In this document: positions 54,094 through 63,330 of the stretch, piece by piece | Position numbering within the stretch: position 1 is the stretch's first letter | How the letters are laid out: every line of letters begins with the position of its first letter | From: Chryseobacterium aureum | GTDB lineage: Bacteria; Bacteroidota; Bacteroidia; Flavobacteriales; Weeksellaceae | NCBI RefSeq assembly: GCF_003971235.1 | Contig: NZ_CP034661.1 | Location: 2,976,001-3,040,000 of the forward strand | Length of the DNA: 64,000 nt | Direction of reading: 5' to 3' | Notes under the pieces: model-generated | Databases searched by the model: none | What the model saw: the letters and a program-made list of their open reading frames with translations, nothing else | What the model was told of the DNA's origin: nothing | Position numbers and translations under genes: made by a program

Positions 54094-54121
54094 AAAAAAA
54101 GCCCCTTTATATCGGGACTTT
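54094..54121 (-). terminator. Terminator of the 54147 gene
   Basis: 8-bp stem (54114-54121 with 54098-54105) including one G-U pair that forms only in minus-strand RNA, followed by a T-run. Confidence 0.7.
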
Positions 54122-54146
54122 GTATACTTTATAATTTTTCTTCAGG

Positions 54147-54824
54147 CTATTCATTGGCGCCAAAGCTTTCAAAATAGAAATCAGTAAGATTAGAAACAAT
54201 CTCGTCGGGACTTCCGTTCCAATAGTATATTTTATCTCCTTCTTTTAATTCGTATAAGGTAAATTTTTGGTCCGTTGTTACTGTTTTATCTGCATTTTTA
54301 AAATCCTGTGCCGCCTGCATCAGGTATTTTTTAAGGTCTTCTGCTTTTATTTTATTCAGGTCGCCTTTGGGCCCCGAAGTGAGTTTTGAAGGGACTATGA
54401 AGTTGACGGAATAGCTTACTTCTGCTATTTTTTGTCCTTCAACATATTCATTCGGAACTACTTTTACGTCTTTCACGGTAAGCTTTCCTTTTTTAAAATT
54501 ATCAAACATCCCTCTGAAATAGTCTTCAGCTTCTTTTTTGCATCCCTCGGCGGTAGTTTTCGGGAAAGCAGAAAGAAAATTCTCTACGCTTCCATTGATC
54601 ATTTCCTGTGAAGTTTCTTTAAAATTCACCTGGTACGCCACCTGTCCGTCTACTGTAGGCTTTAAATAGTCATTAAGTTTTGCCAAGGCTGCCTCATCAT
54701 TGTTTACGAAGGTCCCAAAGAACAGTTCAAAGGCTTCCTTAGGTTTCTTTACTTCCGATTGAGCCATAACCTGCTGTCCCATTATGGTAAGCATCAGCAG
54801 CAGAATAATTTTGTAGGTTTTCAT
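54147..54824 (-). CDS. Secreted protein of unknown function
   Basis: A 225-residue protein with a signal peptide cleaved after VMAQ. The mature part looks like an NTF2-like/DUF fold: KKPKEAFELFFGTFVNNDEAALAKLNDYLKP resembles the start of such domains, and the rest alternates helix and strand. No catalytic motif is evident. Single gene bounded by two terminators. Confidence 0.7.
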   Translation of the reverse strand: MKTYKIILLLMLTIMGQQVMAQSEVKKPKEAFELFFGTFVNNDEAALAKLNDYLKPTVDGQVAYQVNFKETSQEMINGSVENFLSAFPKTTAEGCKKEAEDYFRGMFDNFKKGKLTVKDVKVVPNEYVEGQKIAEVSYSVNFIVPSKLTSGPKGDLNKIKAEDLKKYLMQAAQDFKNADKTVTTDQKFTLYELKEGDKIYYWNGSPDEIVSNLTDFYFESFGANE

Positions 54825-54849
54825 AGTTTATATTTTGTTATTTGAAAAG

Positions 54850-54879
54850 ACAAAGCCTCTGAAGAGTCAGAGGCTTTGT
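54850..54879. terminator. Terminator after prfA
   Basis: 13-bp perfect stem (54850-54862 with 54867-54879, ACAAAGCCTCTGA and its complement) with loop AGAG, directly after the prfA stop on the minus strand. Confidence 0.85.
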
Positions 54880-54896
54880 TTGTATTGGATGTAATT

Positions 54897-55982
54897 TTAG
54901 TAATTTTCTTCTTCCCCCTTCATTTTCTCTGCATTCTCTGCCATGATAACGGCGTCAATCATTTCAGAAATATCTCCGTTCATATAAGCATCAAGGTTGT
55001 ACATAGACTTATTGATTCTGTGATCAGTAACTCTACCTTGCGGGTAATTGTAGGTTTTAATTTTTGCAGAACGGTCTCCGGTAGACACCATTGTTTTTCT
55101 TTGGGCAGCAATATCTCCCTGAACTTCCTGCAATTTGATGTCGTATAGTTTTGCACGAAGCATTTCCATGGCCAGCTCACGGTTTGCCAGCTGAGAACGA
55201 GCCTGCTGACACACGACTACAAGTCCTGAAGGTTTGTGGGTAAGCTGAACTTTGGTTTCCACTTTGTTTACGTTCTGACCTCCGGCACCTCCTGAACGGG
55301 AAGTCTGCATTTCTATATCTGCAGGGTTGATCTCTACGTCCACTTCTTCAGCTTCCGGAAGAACTGCAATGGTGATTGCAGAAGTATGAACTCTTCCCTG
55401 AGATTCTGTTTCAGGCACACGCTGTACACGGTGCACTCCTGACTCGAATTTCATGATTCCGTAAACCCCTTCTCCTTCCACTTTCATGATCAGTTCTTTG
55501 TATCCCTTGGCGGCTTCGTTAGAATCTGTTACTTCATGTCTCCATCCTTTTGTTTTGAAATACATGGTATACATTCTGTAGATATCTTCCACGAAGATTG
55601 CTGCTTCATCACCACCTGTTCCGGCACGTAATTCTACGATAACGTTTTTGTCATCTGCAGGGTCTTTAGGAATCAGTAATACTTTCAGCTCTTCTTCCAA
55701 TCCCGGAATTTTAGCCTGAGCTTCTAATTTTTCTTCTTTAGCCAGATCTACAAGGTCTCTGTCTGAACCATCAGCAATGATTTCGTCAGATTCTGCAATA
55801 CTGTCCAGAGCGCCTTTGTACTGATCGTAAACTCTTACAATTTTTCCCAAATCACTATATTCTTTGTTCAAAGAAGAATATCTTTTTTGGTCTGAAATGA
55901 CATCAGGCTGTATAATAAGGTCTGCTACCTCATTATATCTTTGTTTTATAGCTTCTAATTTTGGAATTAATGATTTAGACAT
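54897..55982 (-). CDS. prfA: Peptide chain release factor 1
   Basis: A 361-residue class I release factor (RF1) that ends translation at UAA and UAG. The codon-recognition domain lies in the N-terminal half; [15 protein letters not shown] is the RF signature, [10 protein letters not shown] holds the catalytic GGQ (residues 234-236), and [18 protein letters not shown] is the C-terminal RF1/2 block. Full length. Bounded by terminator 54850-54879. Confidence 0.96.
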   Translation of the reverse strand: MSKSLIPKLEAIKQRYNEVADLIIQPDVISDQKRYSSLNKEYSDLGKIVRVYDQYKGALDSIAESDEIIADGSDRDLVDLAKEEKLEAQAKIPGLEEELKVLLIPKDPADDKNVIVELRAGTGGDEAAIFVEDIYRMYTMYFKTKGWRHEVTDSNEAAKGYKELIMKVEGEGVYGIMKFESGVHRVQRVPETESQGRVHTSAITIAVLPEAEEVDVEINPADIEMQTSRSGGAGGQNVNKVETKVQLTHKPSGLVVVCQQARSQLANRELAMEMLRAKLYDIKLQEVQGDIAAQRKTMVSTGDRSAKIKTYNYPQGRVTDHRINKSMYNLDAYMNGDISEMIDAVIMAENAEKMKGEEENY

Positions 55983-56001
55983 TGTAGAAATTTTGTGGGT
56001 G

Positions 56002-56009
56002 CAAAGATA
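56002..56009 (-). promoter_or_regulatory. -7 box for prfA
   Basis: Minus-strand TATCTTTG (TAnnTTTG) 19 bases before the prfA start; a TTTG at 56023-56026 is only 13 bases away, closer than usual. Confidence 0.4.
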
Positions 56010-56128
56010 AGGATTATTAATTCAAAATTAAAATTCCGAATCATCATAAATTTTTGAGCATTAGGGATAAAGGAGGCCAGAGCACAAAAAGACTGATTTG
56101 CTAATTTCTTTATCCCCTTTCTGCAACC

Positions 56129-57439
56129 TTACAAGTGAGTTTCAGATCCTTCAGAGCATCTTCGGTCTATTCCATACAAAATAATTCCTACTGCGATAAT
56201 TCCCAGCCCGATTAAACTTTCTCTAGGATTATGAATGAATGTAAAATAGAGAATATAGAGACTGAACAATAAAAAAACGGCCGGAAAAATATAGAATGCA
56301 TTTGATTTAAAGATTTTTCTGTCTTTCCTCTTCAGGAAGAATACGGTAGAAATGGCAAGGCTTGCAAAAAGCTGTAAAATAAAGGCGGTATAGACAAATA
56401 TTTCTTTGAAACTTCCTGTCAGAATAATAACAGCCGCAATCACTGCATGGGCAAAAATAGCTCTTACGGGAATCCCTTTTTCATTACCCGCTGACAACGG
56501 TTTCCAAATATAGGTATGCTTTGCGAAAGCCTGCGTTAATCTTGATCCTACCCACAGATAGCCGCTAATTGTTGCAATGAGCTGCAGAGCGATAAAAATA
56601 TTGACGATCTTTCCAAAAGCAGGTCCCAGCATATTGACCGCTGCTTCTCCCATCACGTCTTCTTTTCCTGCCAACTGACTTACCGGAGCGTGCTTCAGCA
56701 TAATATAATTCACCAGAATATAGCTTACCGTCACGAAAACAGTTCCTATAATGAGAGATTTGGGAAGGTTTTTCTGAACGTCTTTAATTTCTCCTGCGAT
56801 ATAAGATGCCGAGTTCCAGCCAGTGTAGGAATAGGTAACAAATACCAGAGATGTTGCAAATGCAGGAAGCATGATCTCGTTTTTCCAGCTGTCACTGAAG
56901 TTCAGACTATTTCCGAGCTGCGGTGAACCTGAAAGTACCACCCCCAGGATAACCAGCACAATAATAAAAGCGATCTTAATGAATGTAAAGAAGTTATGAA
57001 ACCTGCTGGATGTTTTTAAGCTGAATGACAATGCTGCTGCTACCAGAAAAATAGCAGCAATTGCAAATGCGTTTCCGAATGAATAATCAAATACGGAAAG
57101 GTATTTTGACATGGCTAAGGCCGCCAGTGCCACAGGAGAAGAGAATCCAATAATCAGGGAAACCCAGCTGATCAGATATCCGAATATCGGATGATAGGTT
57201 TCTTTAAGATAAATAAAATCACCGCCGTTCCCTTTAAAGTGTGAGCCTAGTTCAGCATAGCAAAAAGCCCCAAACAAAGCGAGAATTCCTCCTATACTCC
57301 ATAGCAGAAAAATACTGTAAGTGTTGGTGATATCGGATAACTGAAATCCCAGGGTTGTAAAGATCCCTGTCCCGATCATATTGGAAACCACTATGGCGGC
57401 GGTTGTTTTCCAGCCAATCTGATGTGAGGCAGTACTCAT
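56129..57439 (-). CDS. APC family amino acid permease
   Basis: A 436-residue transporter with 12 predicted helices. The N-terminal helix 1 motif VVSNMIGTGIFTTLGFQ (broken-helix GTGIF typical of APC transporters) and helix 6 SYTGWNSASYIAGEIKDVQ are clear. It is probably a proton-coupled amino acid importer in the inner membrane. It starts 7 bases after the TonB receptor stop, and both lie behind a SAM-I riboswitch, so methionine or a close relative is the likely cargo (inference). Confidence 0.9.
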   Translation of the reverse strand: MSTASHQIGWKTTAAIVVSNMIGTGIFTTLGFQLSDITNTYSIFLLWSIGGILALFGAFCYAELGSHFKGNGGDFIYLKETYHPIFGYLISWVSLIIGFSSPVALAALAMSKYLSVFDYSFGNAFAIAAIFLVAAALSFSLKTSSRFHNFFTFIKIAFIIVLVILGVVLSGSPQLGNSLNFSDSWKNEIMLPAFATSLVFVTYSYTGWNSASYIAGEIKDVQKNLPKSLIIGTVFVTVSYILVNYIMLKHAPVSQLAGKEDVMGEAAVNMLGPAFGKIVNIFIALQLIATISGYLWVGSRLTQAFAKHTYIWKPLSAGNEKGIPVRAIFAHAVIAAVIILTGSFKEIFVYTAFILQLFASLAISTVFFLKRKDRKIFKSNAFYIFPAVFLLFSLYILYFTFIHNPRESLIGLGIIAVGIILYGIDRRCSEGSETHL

Positions 57440-57446
57440 TTAACGA

Positions 57447-59870
57447 TTAAAAATTAAAATTAAGCCTTCCGAAGAAATAATTCCCCAGTGTTCCCATCTG
57501 AACCGGCGCATATTTGAATACTCCATAGTATGAATTTTCATAAATCTGGCGATCCGGGAAGACATCAAAAACGTTATTGGCTCCTACCGTAAAGTTGATA
57601 CTTTTAGTGATATCATATCCAACACTGATGTCGGTAACAACCTTTGGAGAGAATTCCTGTACGCCTCCAAACGGATAGCCATCTCTTATTACTTTACCAA
57701 AATAAGTATTTCTTACGAGAAAATTAAACTTTCCTATGCCATAATTTAATCCTAATGAAGCTTTTGTTTTAGGGGAAAGAGTTTCAATAATATTGATCTG
57801 ATCCGGACCAAAGAATTCATTTTGCGGGGTTGCCAAGTTTTCGGGAAAATGGAAATCTGTGATTTTTGTTTCGGTATAATTTCCGGCAAGATTGATATTT
57901 AAATTTCCGTTTCCGAGAATCCAGTCGTAAGATATTACTACATCTACCCCTTTTGTTTCGGTATCAACGGCATTGGCAAAGAATCTTCCGCTTTCTACGT
58001 TAAACTGCTCTAATCTTGGATCAGTGATATTGCTGGTTATTACGATCCTGTCCTTTACCTTTATCCAATATCCATCAACTGAGATGGAAAGTTTATTTAA
58101 TGGTCTCAGGGTAAATCCTGCACTTGCATTGACGGAGGTTTCCTGTTTGAGTTTGTCAAATCCCAGAATTTTCGCGGCATCACTATCATTCCTGAAAATT
58201 CCTTTGGTTACAATTCCGGAACCGGAAGTAGAAATATCGGCATAAGAGTTATTAAAATACTGCTGTTGAAGCGAAGGGGCCCTGAACCCTGTTCCCACTG
58301 CTGCCCGTACTGCATAGTTTTTTATAAATTCATACCTTACCGCAAGCTTTCCATTCAGCGTATTTCCGAAATCTGAATAATTTTCGAATCTGGCAGCGGC
58401 ATCAATATTTAATTTTTTATCCAAATCATACGAAATATCAGCATACACAGCGGTGGAATGCCTATCTTTCTTCAATGCATTGCCGGGAGAAAACCCGATA
58501 AACGATTGAGATCCGCCCGAACCAAGTACTGTAGATCCTTCAGCAGCAACATTTCCATTGATGTCATACTGAGTATAAGAGGCCTCATCTCCTGCTTTGA
58601 TCTGGTATTGTTCAAATCTGAATTCTCCTCCGAATGCGACGTTAAAACGGTTTATATTTTTGGAAACGTCAAGATTAATGGTATTCTGAAGGAAGCTGTG
58701 TGCTCCGGCATAAAAATCTGTAGGTGATTTTGCCCCGAGTGAAGCATTATTGGTATTGTTTACGTTATAATTGAAAGTATTACTTCCAAAGGTATTGCTA
58801 AGGTCAAAAAGCCACTCATTAACATTATATTTTGCTCCTACAGCATAGGAAACATCATATACCTGAGAGGCAAGATTAGCCTGGAAGCCGTTTGGATAAA
58901 TAGATGAAACTACATTAGATGTTTCACTGGGAAGCCTTCTGAAACCAAATCCTTTTCCTTCTTTGATACTGAATCCTCCGAAAGAATACATTTTAAAGTG
59001 GTCATTAAAAGGATATTCTGCATTGAAAAACAGCTGTCCCTGCCTGATCTGGGCATCTCCGATCTGAAAATTAAAATCGTCACGGGTTAATCCTCTTTCT
59101 TTGATCTTCTCATCATCTGCTGCTCTTGCGGCGGCGGGATCATCGGCAAATGCATACGCAAAATTATTTCCGAAAATATCAAGATCGTGATTTTGGGTTC
59201 TTGTTGTTTTTCCTCTGTGGCTTAGCTGCAATGAAAGGTTAATATAACTGTCTTTCTTTCCTAAGGTTGTTCCGTAGTTGGCCCCTGCCTGGTAAGTATC
59301 TCCATCATTTCTTCCGCTTAATCCGTAAGTAAGACTTGCTGAAGCTCCGGCATTTTTCTTAAGAATAATATTGATTACTCCTGCAATGGCGTCAGAGCCG
59401 TATTGCGCAGCAGCTCCGTCTCTCAGCACTTCTATTCTGTCAATAGCAATTACCGGAATGGCACTCAGATCGGTTCCTACGGAACCATTTCCTACTGTGT
59501 TCTGATAATTTACCAAAGACGTAGAATGCCTTCTTTTTCCGTTAAGCAGCACCAGAACCTGATCAGGTCCCATACCTCTCAGCGTTACGGGATCAATATG
59601 TTCTGTACCATCCGAAGCAGACTGTCTTACCGCATTAAATGATGGAATGACATAGTTCAGAAGGTCCTGAGCGGTCATTTGGGGAGAACTTCTCTGGATT
59701 TTATCAATATTGATGACATCTACAGGAACCGGTGTCTCCAGTTTTGTTCTTTTGACATTGCGGTTTCCGACAATGATGATATCTTCAATCTGATTTCCTT
59801 TTTCCTCACTTTCCTGAGCAGCGACCAGAATTGCTCCAAGCAATAATACAGCTGTGCTTAATTTTTTCAT
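57447..59870 (-). CDS. TonB-dependent outer membrane receptor under SAM riboswitch control
   Basis: An 807-residue outer membrane receptor. Signal peptide (MKKLSTAVLLLGAILVAAQ), TonB-box-like IEDIIIVGNRN, plug domain (PVPVDVINIDKIQRSSPQMT ... DGAAAQYGSDAIAGVINIILKK), then a 22-strand barrel ending in FGRLNFNF with the terminal Phe. No SusD partner is adjacent. ATG 59870 was chosen over 59924 because it begins the signal peptide. Encoded with an amino acid permease; transport of a sulfur amino acid or methionine precursor across the outer membrane is inferred from the SAM-I riboswitch. Confidence 0.93.
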   Translation of the reverse strand: MKKLSTAVLLLGAILVAAQESEEKGNQIEDIIIVGNRNVKRTKLETPVPVDVINIDKIQRSSPQMTAQDLLNYVIPSFNAVRQSASDGTEHIDPVTLRGMGPDQVLVLLNGKRRHSTSLVNYQNTVGNGSVGTDLSAIPVIAIDRIEVLRDGAAAQYGSDAIAGVINIILKKNAGASASLTYGLSGRNDGDTYQAGANYGTTLGKKDSYINLSLQLSHRGKTTRTQNHDLDIFGNNFAYAFADDPAAARAADDEKIKERGLTRDDFNFQIGDAQIRQGQLFFNAEYPFNDHFKMYSFGGFSIKEGKGFGFRRLPSETSNVVSSIYPNGFQANLASQVYDVSYAVGAKYNVNEWLFDLSNTFGSNTFNYNVNNTNNASLGAKSPTDFYAGAHSFLQNTINLDVSKNINRFNVAFGGEFRFEQYQIKAGDEASYTQYDINGNVAAEGSTVLGSGGSQSFIGFSPGNALKKDRHSTAVYADISYDLDKKLNIDAAARFENYSDFGNTLNGKLAVRYEFIKNYAVRAAVGTGFRAPSLQQQYFNNSYADISTSGSGIVTKGIFRNDSDAAKILGFDKLKQETSVNASAGFTLRPLNKLSISVDGYWIKVKDRIVITSNITDPRLEQFNVESGRFFANAVDTETKGVDVVISYDWILGNGNLNINLAGNYTETKITDFHFPENLATPQNEFFGPDQINIIETLSPKTKASLGLNYGIGKFNFLVRNTYFGKVIRDGYPFGGVQEFSPKVVTDISVGYDITKSINFTVGANNVFDVFPDRQIYENSYYGVFKYAPVQMGTLGNYFFGRLNFNF

Positions 59871-59962
59871 TTTGTTCTTGCCAATTAATAATATGGTCTT
59901 ACGGCTCTTTCCGCAGATACACAAGACATCAAGAAATGGAATTCATATAGAGTATTGACTTC

Positions 59963-60064
59963 ACTTATCTCCCCCATGGGTTGGAATTAGCACCTTTACA
60001 CTTCTGAAAACGTGTAGGTTGCTAAGGTTTCACGGGGCCAAATCCCTCCACCTTTCTTGATAAA
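59963..60064 (-). promoter_or_regulatory. SAM-I (S-box) riboswitch
   Basis: The minus strand reads the SAM-I aptamer consensus almost completely: TTATCAAG, GGTGGAGGGA, TGGCCCCGTGAAACC, TAGCAACC, a variable P3 arm, GGTGCTAATTCCAAC and closing GATAAG pairing with TTATC (P1). It senses S-adenosylmethionine and lies about 93 bases before the TonB receptor start. No obvious terminator follows it; an AAGAC/GTCTT hairpin with inner CGG/CCG lies between aptamer and start, so control may be at translation. Confidence 0.93.
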
Positions 60065-60071
60065 TCTACTG

Positions 60072-60102
60072 CAAAAGTAGACTATTTTTTTAAATGTACA
60101 AA
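60072..60102 (-). promoter_or_regulatory. Promoter of the riboswitch operon
   Basis: Minus-strand TTTG (60099-60102) and TACTTTTG (60072-60079) with 19 bases between: an exact match to both Bacteroidota elements, placing the start a few bases before the aptamer. The -33 element overlaps the T-run of the upstream terminator. Confidence 0.7.
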
Positions 60103-60137
60103 AAAAGGCAAATCTGCTGATCTGCAAATTTGCCTTT
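60099..60137 (-). terminator. Terminator of the amylase gene
   Basis: 10-bp stem AAAGGCAAAT (60104-60113) with ATTTGCCTTT (60128-60137) and a run of T on the minus strand. Confidence 0.8.
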
Positions 60138-60173
60138 AATTATTTTATCGAAATTGTTTACACTTTTATTTTT

Positions 60174-60290
60174 AAACCATTAAGATTTAATAAGAGTTTA
60201 AGATCATTAAGGTAAGCTTCGCTTTAAGCTTTACCATCAGAATGATTCAGCTTAACTCTACTTTATTTCTTACATCCTTCTTAATGGTTT
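60174..60290. repeat. 117-bp nested inverted-repeat element
   Basis: Outer perfect 12-bp arms (60174-60185 and 60279-60290, AAACCATTAAGA and its complement), an inner GAGTT..AAG / CTTAACTC pair and a central GGTAAGCTT / AAGCTTTACC hairpin. It lies between the amylase stop and its terminator and is similar in design to the 40894-41055 element. Confidence 0.65.
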
Positions 60291-60318
60291 AATCCATTTT
60301 TTATAAGTCTAAACGTTT

Positions 60319-63156
60319 TTATTTAATGATCATCTTTTGAATGGCTATTCCTGTATCCGATTTCAGCTGTACCAGATACGTTCCTGACGGATAACCGATT
60401 TTTGTTTCGTACGTGCCGTTTTCTTTATTCAGTTTGAACGAATCAAGCTTTTTACCCGTCATATCAAAAATTAAAATTTCTCCATTTTTTGCTTTGCTGA
60501 AAACGAATTGAGCAACTCCGTTTTTTACCGGATTATCTGCAACCTGAAGGGATAATTTGTTGGCAGCATTGGTATCTACGGTAGACAAAGCACCTGCATA
60601 ATTTCCAAGGATTCTGAATTCTCCCGGCTGTAAAGTAATGGGAGCTGTTGTAGAAGTAACATTAAAAACACTGTCGTCCATCAGATTCTGCCACTGCCCT
60701 GTATAAGGGAAATAGGGCACCACATTCTGCACAGAGGTAGTATAATTGGCCAATACGACAACGTTTTTGGTACCTGTTGTAATCGTTGTATCATATACAT
60801 AGATTCTTGTGATCAGACCATTAGGATCATTTGTTAGGTTATTGGATTCTATGCTGTAAGTTTTGGATTTAAAAACCGGATGGGTATTTCTGATATTGAT
60901 GATTTTAGCCCAGGTATCATATACTGCCTTTCTGTTTGCATTGGTATCATATCCTAAGGTAAATGCAACAGGTTTCTCATCGGTTCTGCAGCCATTGTCG
61001 ATGGTACCGTTAGCACATCTGTTGATGCTGAATTCATATCCTAATTCTCCAAACTGCCAGATCATTTTCGGGCCGGGGATGGTAAAGAAGGTTGCACCGA
61101 AAGTTTTCATTCTCTCAAGGGCGGTATTCAGGTCTTTCACATTATAACTTCCGTTGACTGCACCGTAGGCAAGGTTTTTAAACATTAGTCTTTCTTCATC
61201 ATGGCTTTCTCCATAGCCTACAGCACTCATATTGGTAAAGCCGTGAAGGCTGTGATTCATACGGTCATAATTGCTGTTTTCCTGATATCCCATCGTATTC
61301 TGGTTGTATGGATCTGTCTGCTTATTCCAAAGCATAACGCCTTTTCCTTCTGCAATTCTGTAGTTGGCCCATTGCTGCTCTTCTGCGTCTGTTCCAAGGT
61401 GTTCAAAGATCATGTAAGAGTTCGGGTCGAGAGCCCATTGTCTGTCTGCATAATGTTTCATGATATCTACTCTGTCCTGCTGGTAAGCGTTGGTACACGT
61501 TTCATCATTTTCAGAACAGCTTTGCGTAAATCCTTTGGTTAAATCCCAACGGAATCCGTCTATATGATATTCTGTAAGCCATTGCTGAAGACATCTTTCA
61601 ACGTAATATTGCGTTGAAGGACTTGAATGGTTAAAATCATTGAATACATTGTAGGAGTGTTTCGGAACCTGGTTAAAATAAGGGTTATCCGCAGCCACAT
61701 TGCCATAGCCGTCTCCATCCGGATCTATATTCCAAAGTCTTACCAAAGGTGAACGTCCGGTAGCATGGTTAAACGCTACATCCAGAATCACGGCGATCCC
61801 GTTTTGATGGCACAGATCTACAAATTCTTTGAACTTTTCAGGAGTTCCGTAGGCTTTGTCCAATGCGTAATGGAAGGAAGTATTGTATCCCCAGGAAAGG
61901 TTTCCGTCAAATTCCATGATCGGCATCAATTCTATCGCATTGATTTTTAAATTCTTTAAATAAGTGATTTTATCAATCAGTGACTGCCAGTTCTTTTCCT
62001 GCGTAAAGTCTCTCAATAATAATTCGTAGACCACCAGGTCTTGTTTTGCGGGTCTCTGAAAATTGGCAACCTGCCAATTGTAGACCGTCTGCCCTGTTTT
62101 AAATGTTGAAACTTCAAAGCCCTGTCCGGCAGGAAATGCGGGTAAATTCGGATACGTAGAAGCCGAAATCCACTGGTCGTCATAAGAAGATAAGATTTGT
62201 GGTGAATAGGGATCAGCTACTTTTCTCAAATCATTGGTTCTGTACTGGAAGGTGTACAGCTGCTGAGGAGTAATACCATTAAGTTCTATCCAATACAGAT
62301 CGGGATTTGTGGTATCTCTTTTCATTAGATAAGTATCATTCACCGCCCAGTTATTAAAACTTCCGATGACGTGTACAAAGCTTTTCCCGGGAGCATATAG
62401 AGCAAGTCCCACTTTAGTCTGATCTGTAGGATGGTAATTGATTCCCTGTCTTATCCAGTTGGGTATTGCTTCAGAAACTACATTTCTCGGAACCTGTACT
62501 ATAAATGTTGCGCTTTTAGAATTGGTTCCCTGTGTTGCTACAAGTTCCATACTGGCATCCTGAGTAACTGTGTAACTGTAAGAGTAAGATTGTGAAGGAG
62601 TTGTCGCAGAGTTTACAACAGTTCCGTTAGCTTTTAACTGAAATGTTGCATTGACGTTAGTTGATGCCGTAATATTGATGGCGTTCCCCACAGGAACTGT
62701 GGTAAGGCTATTGGCCAGTGGATTGGTAAGATTCAGGCTCAAAATCCCCACATTCACAAAAATATCAGGGGAGGTCTGGTGGGAGCCTGTTTTATCCTTT
62801 AGTAAAAACCCAAACCTTCCGATTCCTGTTCTTCCGAAGAAAGCTGTAGGGGTAAAAGTGAGCGAATAGCTGTCTGTTCCGGCATTATAAGTAAACTTAT
62901 TCAAATCATTGGAATTATTCCAGCTGCCATTGGTGGGACAATCCTGACTGTTCTGATAATTGGTATCAAAAGACCAGCTCCAGATATAAATGGCATTATT
63001 GGAAACTCCCCAGGCAGATTCATCAATCTGATCTCCCGGAACCGTAAGCGTTACAGCATCTGTTTCATTGAACGGATTAGGCGTAATAGTATAGTTAATC
63101 TGCCCAAAAACAACTATTGTAATCAGCAGAAAAACAACGGAATAAAATTTTTTCAT
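60319..63156 (-). CDS. Secreted GH13 alpha-amylase family protein with T9SS sorting domain
   Basis: A 945-residue exported glycoside hydrolase. Signal peptide ends near VVFGQ; starch-binding/Ig-like N-terminal region (about 20-240) and a CBM48-like segment (FVHVIGSFNNWAVND) precede the GH13 barrel (about 380-780). Catalytic triad: Asp538 in GFRWDLTKGF, Glu585 in MIFEHLG and Asp653 in GESHDEERL; region I DVAFNHATG. The C-terminus is a type A T9SS sorting domain (SGTYLVQLKSDTGIAIQKMIIK pattern). It breaks down alpha-glucans outside the cell. It ends in a terminator after a palindromic element. Confidence 0.94.
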   Translation of the reverse strand: MKKFYSVVFLLITIVVFGQINYTITPNPFNETDAVTLTVPGDQIDESAWGVSNNAIYIWSWSFDTNYQNSQDCPTNGSWNNSNDLNKFTYNAGTDSYSLTFTPTAFFGRTGIGRFGFLLKDKTGSHQTSPDIFVNVGILSLNLTNPLANSLTTVPVGNAINITASTNVNATFQLKANGTVVNSATTPSQSYSYSYTVTQDASMELVATQGTNSKSATFIVQVPRNVVSEAIPNWIRQGINYHPTDQTKVGLALYAPGKSFVHVIGSFNNWAVNDTYLMKRDTTNPDLYWIELNGITPQQLYTFQYRTNDLRKVADPYSPQILSSYDDQWISASTYPNLPAFPAGQGFEVSTFKTGQTVYNWQVANFQRPAKQDLVVYELLLRDFTQEKNWQSLIDKITYLKNLKINAIELMPIMEFDGNLSWGYNTSFHYALDKAYGTPEKFKEFVDLCHQNGIAVILDVAFNHATGRSPLVRLWNIDPDGDGYGNVAADNPYFNQVPKHSYNVFNDFNHSSPSTQYYVERCLQQWLTEYHIDGFRWDLTKGFTQSCSENDETCTNAYQQDRVDIMKHYADRQWALDPNSYMIFEHLGTDAEEQQWANYRIAEGKGVMLWNKQTDPYNQNTMGYQENSNYDRMNHSLHGFTNMSAVGYGESHDEERLMFKNLAYGAVNGSYNVKDLNTALERMKTFGATFFTIPGPKMIWQFGELGYEFSINRCANGTIDNGCRTDEKPVAFTLGYDTNANRKAVYDTWAKIINIRNTHPVFKSKTYSIESNNLTNDPNGLITRIYVYDTTITTGTKNVVVLANYTTSVQNVVPYFPYTGQWQNLMDDSVFNVTSTTAPITLQPGEFRILGNYAGALSTVDTNAANKLSLQVADNPVKNGVAQFVFSKAKNGEILIFDMTGKKLDSFKLNKENGTYETKIGYPSGTYLVQLKSDTGIAIQKMIIK

Positions 63157-63243
63157 GTCTTATTTTTTATCGAATATAATTAATTTTCTTTCATCCTTAC
63201 TATTTTGAAGTGATATTTTATTTTCAAGAGAAAAAAGCAAATT

Positions 63244-63271
63244 AAAAAGGCTCATGAAAATTTCACGAGCC
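63244..63271 (-). terminator. Terminator of the 63331 gene
   Basis: 10-bp stem with one G-U pair (63262-63271 with 63249-63258, GGCTCGTGAA/TTCATGAGCC on the minus strand) followed by a T-run. Confidence 0.8.
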
Positions 63272-63330
63272 TCCCCATAAAAGTAATGGTAATGAACTAT
63301 TTTTATATAACGAATATCTTTTGAAACAGC

